Source of the DNA: Pisolithus tinctorius
Lineage: Eukaryota > Basidiomycota > Agaricomycetes > Boletales > Pisolithaceae
Direction of reading: 5' to 3'
DNA: 64,000 bases
NCBI GenBank assembly: GCA_024663395.1
Contig: JANFAH010000003.1
Coordinates: forward strand, 310,001 to 374,000
Part shown: positions 52,431 through 63,251 of the stretch, piece after piece
Layout: every line of letters starts with the position of its first letter
Numbering within the stretch: the first letter of the stretch is position 1
Position numbers and translations under genes: made by a program
Notes under the pieces: generated by a model
Seen by the model: the letters and a program-made list of their open reading frames with translations, nothing else
The model's database searches: none
Told to the model about the DNA's origin: nothing

Positions 52431-54419
52431 TCAATTGACTCTGGGTTGCGTTCATCGAATGGAGGACTCGTGTGAAGTACAACTTCAGGTGAGCAGGCTT
52501 GGCCTCCTGCCAGAATTCGCGTGCTCAAGTATTTGTTCTATACAGCTCTAACAAACATTTGGTAGCCGTCGGCGGCATCGAAAGAAATGGGCCATGCGGT
52601 CGTGTACATCGCCTTGTGACGAGACCGCTATCCCATACGCCTGCTCGTATTCAAGGCACAGTGCAACCAACGAAGGCAGAGAGCCTCACTCACATCATTA
52701 GCCACCTTCACACCTCATATCGCAAGGTAAATTCAGTCCACCATATTTCTGCTTCAGTGAACCGGTTTTTCACGATCGTCAGTGTGAAGATCCCTTAAAG
52801 GTTATGTGCGGCAGTTTTCACAGAAATCGTATGATCGTCATCGAAGACCCGAGGTACGTACAGATGCACGCTCTGCACACTCTTGATTCTTTGGTCCATC
52901 CCCTTGTTCTGTTGCTGTGAACGTACCTCAACGAACCCCGGTCGAGTCGTTACCCTGATCCACAAAGATGACTGGGATCACCTTTCTAGACGAAGATGTC
53001 GTTTGGGACGACTTCACTTATTCCGTTGTGAGGTACACACACGGTCGGTTTTGCTAACCTAGGAATCATGTCCGCTCTGCTATTACACAGGTATCACATA
53101 TATCATAAACCCTCCCAACGAATCTGAGGTTCGCGATTATCTGGGCAAGTTCCTATTGCGTGTTCAGATTCGGTTTTTCTTCCATTGTATCAAGCATTCG
53201 GACGATTGGCGAGCTGTTGAATATTTTTTGTCATGCATAGATTACCGTGGAAAGGTATGCATCTCATGAGAGACATTTCACTTGTGGGATGGATACACCC
53301 CAGAACCACTGGATGTATATACCACAAAAGACGGGATCGAGAGAGTCACCGTCCGTAATGTACGCTAACGCTCCACTCTTATACCTGCATATATTCCTTA
53401 CCCCATATTTTACTGTGTAAATTTAAAAGGCTTGTCACTAGATGATCTGGATTGATGGCGTAGTGGTACTGATCGTTGAGACCTTTTAGCGTTCTCTCGG
53501 CCGTCCAGAAAACAGCTCATTCAGTGCGTAATCTCGTACAGTAACCTCACTTCGGAAGTGCACAAAACAGCGTGCTCATGGGCTTAGAGTCTCCGGAGGC
53601 TCTCATGGATCGCATCTGGGGCTCGGTAGGACCGTTGGGGAGAACCCAGGTGGGTGCGGCACACTGGTAACTACCCATGGGTCCGAATACGTTCATCTTT
53701 TCACGCAGGACTCTTTATACCAGCTGAGAGAGCCTGTCAGGAAACTTGCACCCGCGTCCTTCGACTCTCGTTTGTTTGCGTGAGAAGTGAGACTCAGATT
53801 ACATCTTCTGCAGCCCTCTTGCCATCACGCAACGTGGGATGGAATTCACGCGCTGGACAATGAAACGACTCAATGGTCAGAACATGTGTTGACCGTGAAA
53901 ACACTAATACGAGACAATGGATATGTAGCACAATAACCTCTATGCGTCAGATGTTACAACGGAACTTCAAAGCTCGAAAAGTGATCCGCAACTACCTCGT
54001 CAACAGAGACATGTAGATCACGGGTCAGCGTTTGAGAGCTGCACGGAGCATCCCGCAACCACCACGCGGGGGCGTTCCGGGCTGAGGGGAGATAGGAAGC
54101 AAAGTCTCGCTTGATAATACTGGTGATAGCAAAGCGGAAGTTAGGCGCATCTGAACATGGCGTATTGCTGCAGGGTTGATGATGGCGCAGAACATGAACT
54201 CGACGGCGAAAGGAGCGAAAACATTTCGCGTCCGACATCGCCGTTTACTGCATTCTTGTGCATACTCGGTGTCGGTGTCGTGATATCCATACTGCCACCA
54301 ACGACCATAGAATGTTTAAGTAGTTGTGTTCAGAGTGCGGTCAGTGCTTTGGCATATTCCAGCGATAACGTCGTACCTGGAAAACGCGTAATCGAGAGAG
54401 CGCCAAGAAGCTGTGCATA
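52431..54419. other. No identifiable gene
   Basis: Normal CpG content, short open frames only. A possible coding remnant is MTGITFLDEDVVWDDFTYSVV at 52970 followed by ITYIINPPNESEVRDYLGKF near 53095 with intron-like sequence between; I do not recognise it. A minus-strand frame at 53954-54238 (LTRDLHVSVDEVVADHF) also has no recognised family. Confidence 0.35.
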
Positions 54420-54730
54420 GGAATAGAGGATAGGTTCAGTATTGTAATTTGGGAAGAGGGCACTTCGAGGTGGAGGTGAGCCTGTGGCTGGAGTTCTCGT
54501 TTCAGTACAGGGGACTATCGGATGGGTTACTCGTCAGATCTGGTGGAGGCGGTGGAACGGGTACTTCGCTGAGCTGAGCTGGGTCTGCTCGTCGGCTAGG
54601 GGGCATTTTCGAGTATGCGGACGGTGGAGGGGAGCTGAAAGTCGACCGTACAGGGTAGAGACTCCGTTGGGGGGCTACTTCAGCAGGGTCACGGTGCTGG
54701 CTTTCAATCTCGTTCGCTTTCCTTCGTCCC

Positions 54731-54767
54731 ACACCACCACCACCACCACCACCACCACCACCACCAC
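54731..54767. repeat. (CAC)n microsatellite
   Basis: About twelve uninterrupted CAC units; absent from the corresponding position of the partner block at 60.3-61.1 kb. Confidence 0.9.
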
Positions 54768-56376
54768 TAGTGATGCAGACAGCCGGCGTCGGTTGGTGTG
54801 GCGTTCGAGCACACTGGGTCACCGAACGCGTATCCACCTGCTGCCACGTCTGAGCACTTGTTGTACACCCTGACATACCTGCGTTATCGGCCTTGCCTAC
54901 TAACAGGTCGCGGCCAAGACCAGGGGGCACAGCGTCTCGACGAGACTACTCCACCGTGTACTGCCGTTGAGGCCAAAGCTGAACCCACGTATCGTCCACT
55001 TCACCACTGGAATGCTCGTTTCTCAATGGCTCGCCAAAATCCAAAGAAATTCTGTTCCACATCTGGCCGCTCTTCGGTGTGCTACTTCGTTAATTTGTGT
55101 TTACTGTATCGACAGCGGATAATCAGTCACAGGGACAATCACAGGCTGTGCTGAGGGTAGTGCTTCCATGACTGGAATTTCAGGGGACACTTGTTCTGAT
55201 CAGTCAACCGCAGTCAACTGAATTTCGTCCCGCACGAGGTGGTTGGTACAAGTTCGCCATTGCTGGCAACGATAATGACGACCCGTCCAGTTTCTGGTCC
55301 ATTTCAGTCTTGCCCACAGCAGAATATCTGCTCTTCTCCATCATCAGACTCCCAGTAACTCACTTAACATCCCATCTCGCTTTGCGAACGTAAAGCCACC
55401 CGGTTCAACTTATCGTCTGGGAATAGCAACAACAGCAATAATGACTAGAGACACAACACCGTCGACCCTTCCAATATCAACCTGCCTGTCAGAGCTGTTG
55501 ACCAGATCTTCCTGGACAATGGCTCTGTCCTTCGCGAACTATGTATGGGCAGGTATAAACCGGCCCAACCCCAACTGAAGGACGGGCACGGGGGTGGTGG
55601 AAGTGGCACGACGAGCAGACGTCACAGCGTGAGCGCCGTCCATCCCAGACGGGCCACCATCGTTGGGTTCAACGCCCTTGGCCACGACACCCAGGATGAG
55701 TCAGTCGCAGCAGCACGTTCAAGTGTGTTCCACAGTCTCTTCGGCTGTGGTGGCTTGATACTCTCCGACGACGATCTCACTCTAGATTTGGCCTCACTCA
55801 GCCTTTCCAAGGACGGTCCTGGGCCATCGTTCTCCACTCGTCTCCGGAGCCAGCCATTCGTCACATATACGCTTCTCAACGCATCAACCTGAATATCTCA
55901 ACTGGTGCTTCTTTCACATTCCGTCAGCCCTTTGGACCTCCAAGTGATGGCGGCTTGTCCGTTGGTAGCAATTCCTCTGCAGCCAGGTGAAACAGCAATT
56001 GATAACGCACCCGTCCCGCATCTCAATAATCTCGACAGAGGCGTTCCGCTATCATCAGTCCCAGCTCCGTGACGGCTCTACATCGTCGAATTCAAAGTCG
56101 GTCGTACCGATCTTTCCTACCTAACGGACCCAGTCCCGACATTCGGTTGGGTGGTCTGGTCATTGTGGAGGCAGATCGGGGAAAGTATTTGGGCACCATC
56201 GTCAGCTATTCCATCACGCTGAGGGAATTGGAGACGTTAGGGTCATATCTGGGGACGATGGTCTGCCGAACCCTGGCAGTCAGCAAGGTTCCAAGGAGAT
56301 AAACCCAAAGATGAACGGTCTATCGGGGAGTGTTGTTTCGACGCGGGTGTTTCTAGCTATTTGAGCAGACAGTCAT

Positions 56377-56592
56377 CTAAAAGACGTGGCTGCACTGTCC
56401 CCATACTGTAGGCCCACGCGGGCAATCGTCTCCAGGCGTTTTACACGCTGGGCAACACCCCTCATACGGGATTCGACAGATCCCACATACATCGTTCTCA
56501 TCGTCGGCTGCCGCATCATCGTTGTGGTTGCTGTTCCCGGTATTCCATCACCACTGTGCGACTGCGCTCCAGTGGCTAATGTAGACATTCAT
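56377..56592 (-). pseudogene. APC11: APC11 N-terminal fragment, copy 1
   Basis: The minus strand from ATG 56592 reads MNVYISHWSAVAQW, a TGA, then WNTGNSN...[25 protein letters not shown] and WGQCSHVF before TAG. This is the start and most of the RING-H2 finger of anaphase-promoting complex subunit 11, a ubiquitin ligase core subunit. The TGA stands where the family has Arg, so a CGA-to-TGA change is likely. The remaining zinc ligands (HMHC...C..C) are missing. It is a decayed fragment within block R. Confidence 0.82.
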
Positions 56593-56794
56593 CGTCTACC
56601 TGGGTAGGTTGGTGCGTGTGCGTGCGTGTAGGGTGCGTTGATGGAAGTTAATCACATCGTTCAAGCGAATGTGATACCCCGTACATATTTGATGGTGCTA
56701 CCATCAGCATACAATTGTTTGGCACCATGTATGCATCGTGTGAGATCACGTCATCTACTATGTCAGCTTGGCTGCCCTTTGGCTAATTGCAGAG

Positions 56795-58105
56795 CCCTTC
56801 ACTGACTTGGGGTGACATGCAGGATCTGTTGCACCGCTCTGAGACAGTGAGAACATTGGCACTGGATGTAAGGCACGGGTGTACACCCAAGCGCGCTCCG
56901 AATGTCATGCTATTGTTAACATTTGGTAATACTCTGGTTCATGGCCAGCATCGAGTGCATAATGTACTTGTTGCATCTTGGGCCAAAGGCATCCTTGATG
57001 GGCCATGTTGTTGTCAGCAGATGGTTTAATTTCAAGGACATGACCATACAAGTTGCTCGCAAGTGGCATCTGGAAGCGAATAAATAGTTTAAACCTGTTT
57101 AAACCAGTCACTGACTGGTCGTGACCCGTCATTTCGTCATTCCCTGTCCCTCTGATGAAAGCTGGTGACAGGCAATTCTGGTGCCGAGTCGACGCCACAC
57201 AGCAAGCGTCATCATTCCCACGTCTCCCTGCTCCTGCCACTCTCCCCGTCCCGGGAGACAGCACGCTACAGCCAGCAATGAACGATGGACAGCATCGAGC
57301 TCCTTCACTACGAAACAACTCGAGTTGATAGTGACTAGCCATGATGTATTCTTTTTTTTTTCGTGTTTAGAACTTTGCTAACACATTGGAAATCTCTGAC
57401 CCTGAATCGCCGCAAAAGTTGAACCCAGATGCGGTGGGAGGTGGTACTGGTGAAACTTAGGCTGGACCTTAAGGTTCAACCGCTCTGTGTTTGTGCGTCT
57501 GCTATGTAAATGACGTGACTCACGGATCTGTTCGCAGCTCCTGCGGTCCAGTCAGGAAATGTTCATGCTTTATCACAGGAATGCTTAGTTTAATGAACCG
57601 GTGGGAAGGTAACCTATGCTCTTTAATGCCGCCCCCGTTTATTCCTCAAGTGGATATGCTCTCTCGACAGCGCCGCTCTTCGACCGGGCAAGCACAGATC
57701 CAGGGAATGCGCGGAAGATAAGCGTCATATTTGACACAGCGGCATAAGACTTATTCTGGACACTTTCACAGACTACTGCAAATCATCTCGATAGAGCTGC
57801 CATCTACATGACACTGTCGACAACTAAGTTGTTGGCAGTACTTATCCAGTCTGTGTTCACAGCGTGTCCGCCAGTCAGATCATTGACTCAGATCATGGAA
57901 CAGGAATCATACACACATCGCCTTTTACGTTGTTCTCTTTCACATCTCATTCATATATTGCGACCATCAGAAAGTCGAGCGTCCACTTGAGGTTCACGTG
58001 ACTTAGTGCGATGGCGAGGTGCGTAAGTAGCTAGATTGTAATTCAATTGACTTCTGGCATGTGCAAATGCGGCTGCGTGCACTCTCACCAGTACACTTAG
58101 AGCCA
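56795..58105. repeat. Diverged repeat, copy 2 (partner 37593-39182)
   Basis: Collinear with the first copy: TTCACTGACTTGGGGTGACA, AGACAGCACGCTACAGCCAG near 57260, CTTTGCTAACACATTGG near 57372, CGACCATCAGAAAGTCG near 57960 and GCGATGGCGAGGTG near 58010. The minus strand again carries broken coding similar to copy 1 (TLDFLMVAIYE, NVKGDV). No intact gene. Confidence 0.6.
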
Positions 58106-58249
58106 GGCTGAGGCGGCCACTCAACTCAAGTGGGCTGTTGCTGTGTAGAACCGTGTGCATATGCTGTGGCCCAGTAGTGTTTTGTACGCGGCCGTTCTCG
58201 TTTTCTTACCTTCCACACTGTCTCTTCCTGTTCTCGTCGTCTTAGTAAA

Positions 58250-59690
58250 ATGACCCGCAAGAGACTGTGGAGGGGTGACAAATCTACCGGGACGCTGCAC
58301 GATTCTTCTGTTGCTGGAGGCTCGCACGATGTCTCCACCCATGTAATTGCTTCGAACTCGCGCCGGACCTCCCCTGCTGTGAATCAGCAACTTTCGAAAG
58401 TCGTCTGTCCCCCCAGGACTTCCCGACGTGTCCTATGTTTTCGTAATGTCTCTGACGCCCTTCAGATAAGTTTTTCTGTCGTACAGGAAGCCGTGGGCTT
58501 AATCCCCGTCGCTGGTGCGGGGCTGAAGGCTGCGATCGCCGGTCTGCATGCTATTCTGAAGGATATAGACGTGAATTTTTCCCACCTTTCAAGTATTATT
58601 CTGGATTCTAAATCGTACTATCATAGCAACGCGCCCAGAACAAGCACGGCTTGAGTACTGTCAATGACCGATTGAACAGCCTCAGCCGCCATTTGATCAA
58701 TGCCCCTCCCACTCAGACTCCCAGCGAAGAAGAAAGGAGACGTATCTTGACATGGTATGTTGTTTGGAGAAATATGCGTGGGGTATCTTAACATAAAAGC
58801 CATCAGCCAGTTGGAAGATGGTACAAGCAAACTGTCGGAATTGAGAAGTCGTATCATAGTTGGATCCCCCTTGCTCACGGCAGAGATAGCTGAATGTTTG
58901 AGCGAGATTTCCCGTTATATTTCTGACTACATGGTGATGTTGCATACTTGCTGTGATATTTTCGTCCATCCATTCCTGACGTATTCTCCTTTGTTTAGTT
59001 CTCATCCCAAATGGAAGTTCATACTGGTATGGATCTTCTTGTTGCACTTGAAGCAGAGACACCTATTGAGTGGAAACCCAAGATGTCAAGCGTATTGTGA
59101 CGATGCTGGAGACAGGAGGGTCATTACCACTAACCGTGACATCGGGTCATGTCACACTGGTTGACGCAACGGGTCGGCAACATGACATGTTGCTTGATCA
59201 GTGCAGCTCTTTTGATGTTCGTTCCTGTGGCACAGATGTGGATGCTTGAAGCTTACCATATTTTTTAGCGACTGGTTGCCTTTCTACCTGGCGTACTTGA
59301 CCAATGTCGGCCGAATGAAGCTGAGGTCCAACGGTGGTATATTAACAGGCAACGATACAATTTTGCGATTGACGATGGCATTAACATGACCCAACTGAGG
59401 CGTCAAAGTGATGGCTGGTCAACTATTCAGCCAGGGACCAAAATTGTCATGAGGATTGTTACTACAGAGGTTGTCAGGAAATTTTCTGCAAGATATCGGT
59501 GCTGCTGTGGTACTCGGAATGATGTCAAGGTTGACGAAGCCACACTTTTGAATGCACTGGCACGTGGTCGCATCATCACATGGTAAACCCACCCCCTTCT
59601 GCAATCAAACAGGGCTTACATTGAACCAAAAGTCGCCGCTGCCAGCGACGCTTTCAGATTGCAGGCACCAAAGGGAAAATAGTCAGAAGG
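58250..59690 (+). CDS. NLR-associated helical plus ubiquitin-like domain protein, probably degenerate
   Basis: The first exon from ATG 58250 (134 codons open) has DALQISFSVVQEAVGLIPVA followed by GAGLKAAIAGLHAILKDID, an amphipathic N-terminal helical module like those preceding NACHT domains in mushroom STAND/NLR proteins. A second stretch, TVNDRLNSLSRHLINAPP, lies near 58658. From about 59060 it continues TMLETGGSLPLTVTSGHVTL and VDATGRQHDMLLDQCSSFDV, then an intron. Next come VLDQCRPNEAEVQRWYINRQ, YNFAIDDGINMTQL, STIQPGTKIVMRIVTTEVV and YRCCCGTRNDVKVDEATL (to 59583). The latter is a ubiquitin-like domain followed by a zinc-ribbon-like CxC, known from Agaricomycete NLR-type proteins. No NTPase domain lies between. 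The middle (58740-59030) lacks a clear frame. Confidence 0.6.
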
Positions 59691-60296
59691 GAAGGTTCAC
59701 AACCCAACGATGATAAACCGAGCCAGGAGGCAGATAACCTCATTCGCAATTTTTTGGTGATCCGAGTGGTGAGTAGGATGCAAATATATTCCTGTGTTCG
59801 ACTCTACTGACATTGTTGGCATCGACCGACAACCACAGCTGGTGTGTTGTGACTCCTGATTTACCTGGCATCTGCTGACCATTGCACTACCGTTTCTTGC
59901 CTCCAGGAGGTAGGTGGCCTTGTATTTTGGGGTGTTGGCCAGTTCCTAACCTGCAATTGCACGCCTGCAGAATGAGAAAGTGGGTGTTCTAGCATTTTGA
60001 ACTTCCGGTCGATGGCTAATTCTTGAGCTGCTACTGCCTGTCCCCAGCCTGTGAGTTCGCTCGTGCCCTCAGCTGTTGTCCATTTGCTGACCCTTACCCT
60101 GTTCTTACCTGTTTGCAGAAAGTGCGTGTTCTCACTTTGCAGGCTTCTAGCCGTTTTCTGACATTTCCTTGCTGTTTCCCATCGACAGAGAATGCATGTT
60201 TTCATCTTTCAAGCTGCAAGGTTGCTTAGGGATTATCTCAAGGCCAAACGCATGAAGTAAACTATATGGTATTCGCACTTCGAAGCCGTGTGTAGG
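59691..60296. other. No gene seen
   Basis: Contains CCGTTTTCTGACATTTCC/CCATTTGCTGACCCTTACC-like internal near-repeats between 60065 and 60170. No open frame with a recognisable motif. Confidence 0.35.
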
Positions 60297-61130
60297 AATA
60301 GAGGATAGGTTCTGTATTGTAATTTAGGAAGAGGGCGCTTCGAAGTGGAGGTGAGCCTGTGGTTGGGGTTCTTGTTTCTGTTCCAGGGACTATCGGATGG
60401 GTTCATTGATAGGGGGAGATTTGGTAGTCGGCGTACAGGGGTATGTTGTCATTGGAGACTGCCATAGGATCGAAGGCGAGTGAGAACGTCGACGAATTCG
60501 TCAGATCTGGTGGAGGCTAGGGAGTATTTTCGAGCCTGTGGATGGTGGGCGGGAGTTGAAAGTCGAACATACAGGGTAGAGACTAGGATCCACCTGCTGC
60601 CACGTCTGAGAATTCTTTGTACGCCCTGACATACCTGTGTTCTCAACCTTGCCTACTAACAGATCGCGGCCCAGGCCAGGGGGCACGACTTTTCGATGAG
60701 ATTTCGTCTCTTATTATTTCACCACATGTCGTCGTTGTATGTACTATAGGCCCAAGCTGAACCCACGTATACATGCATTTATCGTTCACTTCACCACTTA
60801 ACAATCCTAGTTCCTCAGTGGCCCGCCAGCATCCGAAGAAATCCCCATACTGTTTATTCTAAACCTTCGATAACCACAGGCATATTATTCCATCGATGAA
60901 GAGAAGAAACGTACTGAGTGGACAATCGTCTCCGGGCATCTTACACCCCAGACGACACCCGTCACACGGGATTCGCCAGATCCCACGTCCATCGCCCTCG
61001 CCGTCAGCTGCTGCATTATCGTTGTAGTTGCTGTTCCAGGTATTCCATCGCCACTGCGCGACTGCGCACCAGTGCTTGATGTGGACCTTCATTGTCTGCC
61101 TGATTGGGTGGTAGTGTAGGGTATGTAGTG
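60297..61130 (-). repeat. Duplicated block R, short copy
   Basis: The same order as 54420-56640, but about 1.4 kb shorter owing to absence of the 54930-56420 middle. It shares CCACCTGCTGCCACGTCTGA and GCCTACTAACAG.TCGCGGCC, and the APC11 start at its right end. Confidence 0.65.
60915..61092 (-). pseudogene. APC11: APC11 N-terminal fragment, copy 2
   Basis: The minus strand from ATG 61092 reads MKVHIKHWCAVAQWRWNTWN, then RIPCDGCRLGCKMPGDDCPL near 60920. The first zinc-ligand motif CGIC is altered to GIW, so the RING finger cannot form normally. The sequence then runs into non-homologous frame at a possible donor. It keeps the Arg codon that is a stop in copy 1, so the two copies decayed independently. 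Confidence 0.8.
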
Positions 61131-61280
61131 GCTGACGTTTTCAATGCATCGTTCCTGTAAATGAGATACCCCTGTTTGATTGTGCGCCCCATTAATATTG
61201 GCTCTTTGGACATCACTCAAGTTGTGCGGCAGAGATGCAAGGGTTGTGTAACTACGCGAGTAGGTACAGGGGAGATGTGT

Positions 61281-62105
61281 CATCAGGAAAATAACACATT
61301 GACTATTTTGACTATTTTGTGACTATTGTGACTATTTGTGACTTTTTTTGAAGGAATCTACTATCTGTGCTTTTTTTTGACCACACACAGCATTGAAGAA
61401 TGAAAAGAGAATGGAATTTATTAAGACAACTCAGGATACTAAGTAGATGATATATCTAAGCCAAGAAGACTAGAAAATGTCTCAAAATTTAGAGATATTG
61501 AGCCATTGGTGTGACACACATTCTCTGAGAGAAAAATCACAATATCTCTTTGAAACCTCCATCAATTTGAATGTATGTGGTATCTACTGAAAGCTATGAA
61601 TCAGGTGGTTTGAATGAGACCAAAATCAGTGAGAACAGTGCTACCATGCCTGTGGGACATGGGAATCATACCTGTGGGAACACTGGCCCCTGAGGTTGTT
61701 GGTTGTTCCCACAGGTATGTTACCCATCTCCAACAGGTATGACTGCACTGTTCTCACTGATTTTGGTCTCATTCAAACCACCTGATTCATAGCTTTCAGT
61801 AGATACCACATACATTCAAATTGTTGGAGGTTTCAAAGAGATATTGTGATTTTTCTCTCAGAGAATGTGTGTCACACCAATGGCTCAATATCTCTAAATT
61901 TTGAGACATTTTCTAGTCTTCTTGGCTTAGATATATCATCTACTTAGTATCCTGAGTTGTCTTAATAAATTCCATTCTCTTTTCATTCTTCAATGCTGTG
62001 TGTGGTCAAAAAAAAGCACAGATAGTAGATTCCTTCAAAAAAAGTCACAAATAGTCACAATAGTCACAAAATAGTCAAAATAGTCAATGTGTTATTTTCC
62101 TGATG
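61281..62105. mobile_element. 825-bp foldback (long inverted repeat) element
   Basis: Starts CATCAGGAAAATAACACATT and ends with its complement. The arms 61281-61682 and 61704-62105 are both 402 bases and nearly perfect complements, with more mismatches only near the centre, leaving a loop of about 21 bases (61683-61703). There is no coding capacity. Tandem GACTATTTTG/GTGACTATT words lie at the arm tips. It resembles a foldback or hairpin-type non-autonomous DNA transposon. I could not define a target duplication. Transcription would give a very long double-stranded RNA. Confidence 0.88.
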
Positions 62106-62315
62106 GTACAGGTAGATCTAATGAGAGATGTGGTGTGGGGTGGCTAGAGTGACTGGGGGAAGTGCAAAGTGCTTTCCAGCCCCAAACGGCAGCGATGACC
62201 TGCTGGTGGGTGTGAGCTGTGAATCCCCATGCTTGTAGGAGTGGCAGGACCGATGATGCATGCAGTGAGCACTGTTACCCATGATTTAGGAGGAGGGGTG
62301 ATGCTTACCGAGTGG
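62106..62315. other. Spacer, no gene seen
   Basis: Continues directly from the foldback into the 3' flank of the tyrosine recombinase relic. Confidence 0.4.
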
Positions 62316-63243
62316 TCATTGCACTGGAGGCAATGTGTACTGGAGGAAGTTGTTGTGCAGGTTGGGTTCGGATTGTAGATAGGGAGCTAGGATTTGAGCA
62401 TGTTGGCAGAGATATATGAGGAAAGCATCACTAGCCCATCATCCCTTCACCTTGATGATGTTGAAAGGTACGTTCCTGAGGAGGTACTCTAGGGTCGAGC
62501 CTATGTGTATACCGTGCCCTTTGAGGGGGGGGGGGCAAACCTGCTTTCTTGAGAGCCAATTTGAGTGTTTTCAAGAAGGTGTGTCTGGTGAGGGGGTGAT
62601 GACCATTCTTGGTGTGATAAGCAAAGAGGTGGCCCAATTGGGGAGGATCGTTGACTTCGAAGTGCCTTTCTAGGGCTGTCTGTGGGTCGGTTGGGCCAAC
62701 TTGCTTGGCCCAACTGACATCCTCACCTGCAGGTGCAGTCTTGGTATGGGGAATATGAAAGTTGGTTACTTCTAGGCCTTGTCTGTCGCGTTGAATGCTG
62801 ACGTTCTGGCGGGTTATGTGTAGGGATGGGTTGAAGGCTTTGAGGTTGGGTATGGTGAACTTGCTGGTGTGTGCGGTGGTGAAGAAGATGGTTGTTAGAC
62901 AAGCAAAAATGGCAGCATTGAGGGGAATGTTCAGGTCTAAGTTGGCGTGGATTTTTGCGATGACCTCAACTGTGTATGGCTCATGCAGGGGTCATTTGGA
63001 TGTGGGAGGGGATAGGTATTTGGAGGCTTTGAGTAAGGTGTTGGTCTTGATCTCGTTGAGGGCCCAGGGTATTCTGTGGATGATATGCCAGGCACACACA
63101 CCGTTGAGGTAGTTGACTATGGTTGTGTTCATGTAAAGACCAGCCATGGTTGATATGAAGAATGCTATTACAGTGAGGGACAAAAGCATTGCAATGTTTG
63201 TGAGGTGTGAATTGTTGCTGATGTAGCTCGGGCTATTCTGCAC
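62316..63243 (-). pseudogene. Crypton/integrase-like tyrosine recombinase, decayed
   Basis: Minus strand. The N-terminal SAM-like part is SLTVIAFFISTMAGLYMNTT, IVNYLNGVCAWHIIHRIPWA and SKYLSPPTSK. The middle has TVEVIAKIHANLDLNIPLNA and FACLTT. Then follow GPTDPQTALERHFEVN, GHLFAYHTKNGHHPLT, LKGHGIHIGSTLEYLLRNVP and KVKG-stop-WASDAFLIYL...APYLQ. The layout is that of the tyrosine recombinases common in mushroom genomes (Crypton-like or domesticated). The Arg of the catalytic HGIRIG-type motif is His, and KVKG[R]W has TGA, both expected from C-to-T at CpG. A G-run of 10 near 62526 shifts the frame. Inactive. Confidence 0.8.
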
Positions 63244-63251
63244 AGATAATC

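Larger units (their letters stand above)
54420..56640 (-). repeat. Duplicated block R, long copy (partner 60297-61130)
   Basis: The left edge AGAGGATAGGTTC.GTATTGTAATTTGGGAAGAGGGC and the right part carrying the APC11 start occur in the same order at 60297-61130. The long copy holds about 1.5 kb more between 54930 and 56420. That extra part includes an open + frame (55545-55892, MGRYKPAQPQLKDGHGGGGS) without recognised family. Minus-strand frames at the left (MPPGLGRDLLVGKADNAGMS, 54930) occur in both copies. Consistent with a duplicated host segment or gene pieces carried by an element. Confidence 0.65.
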
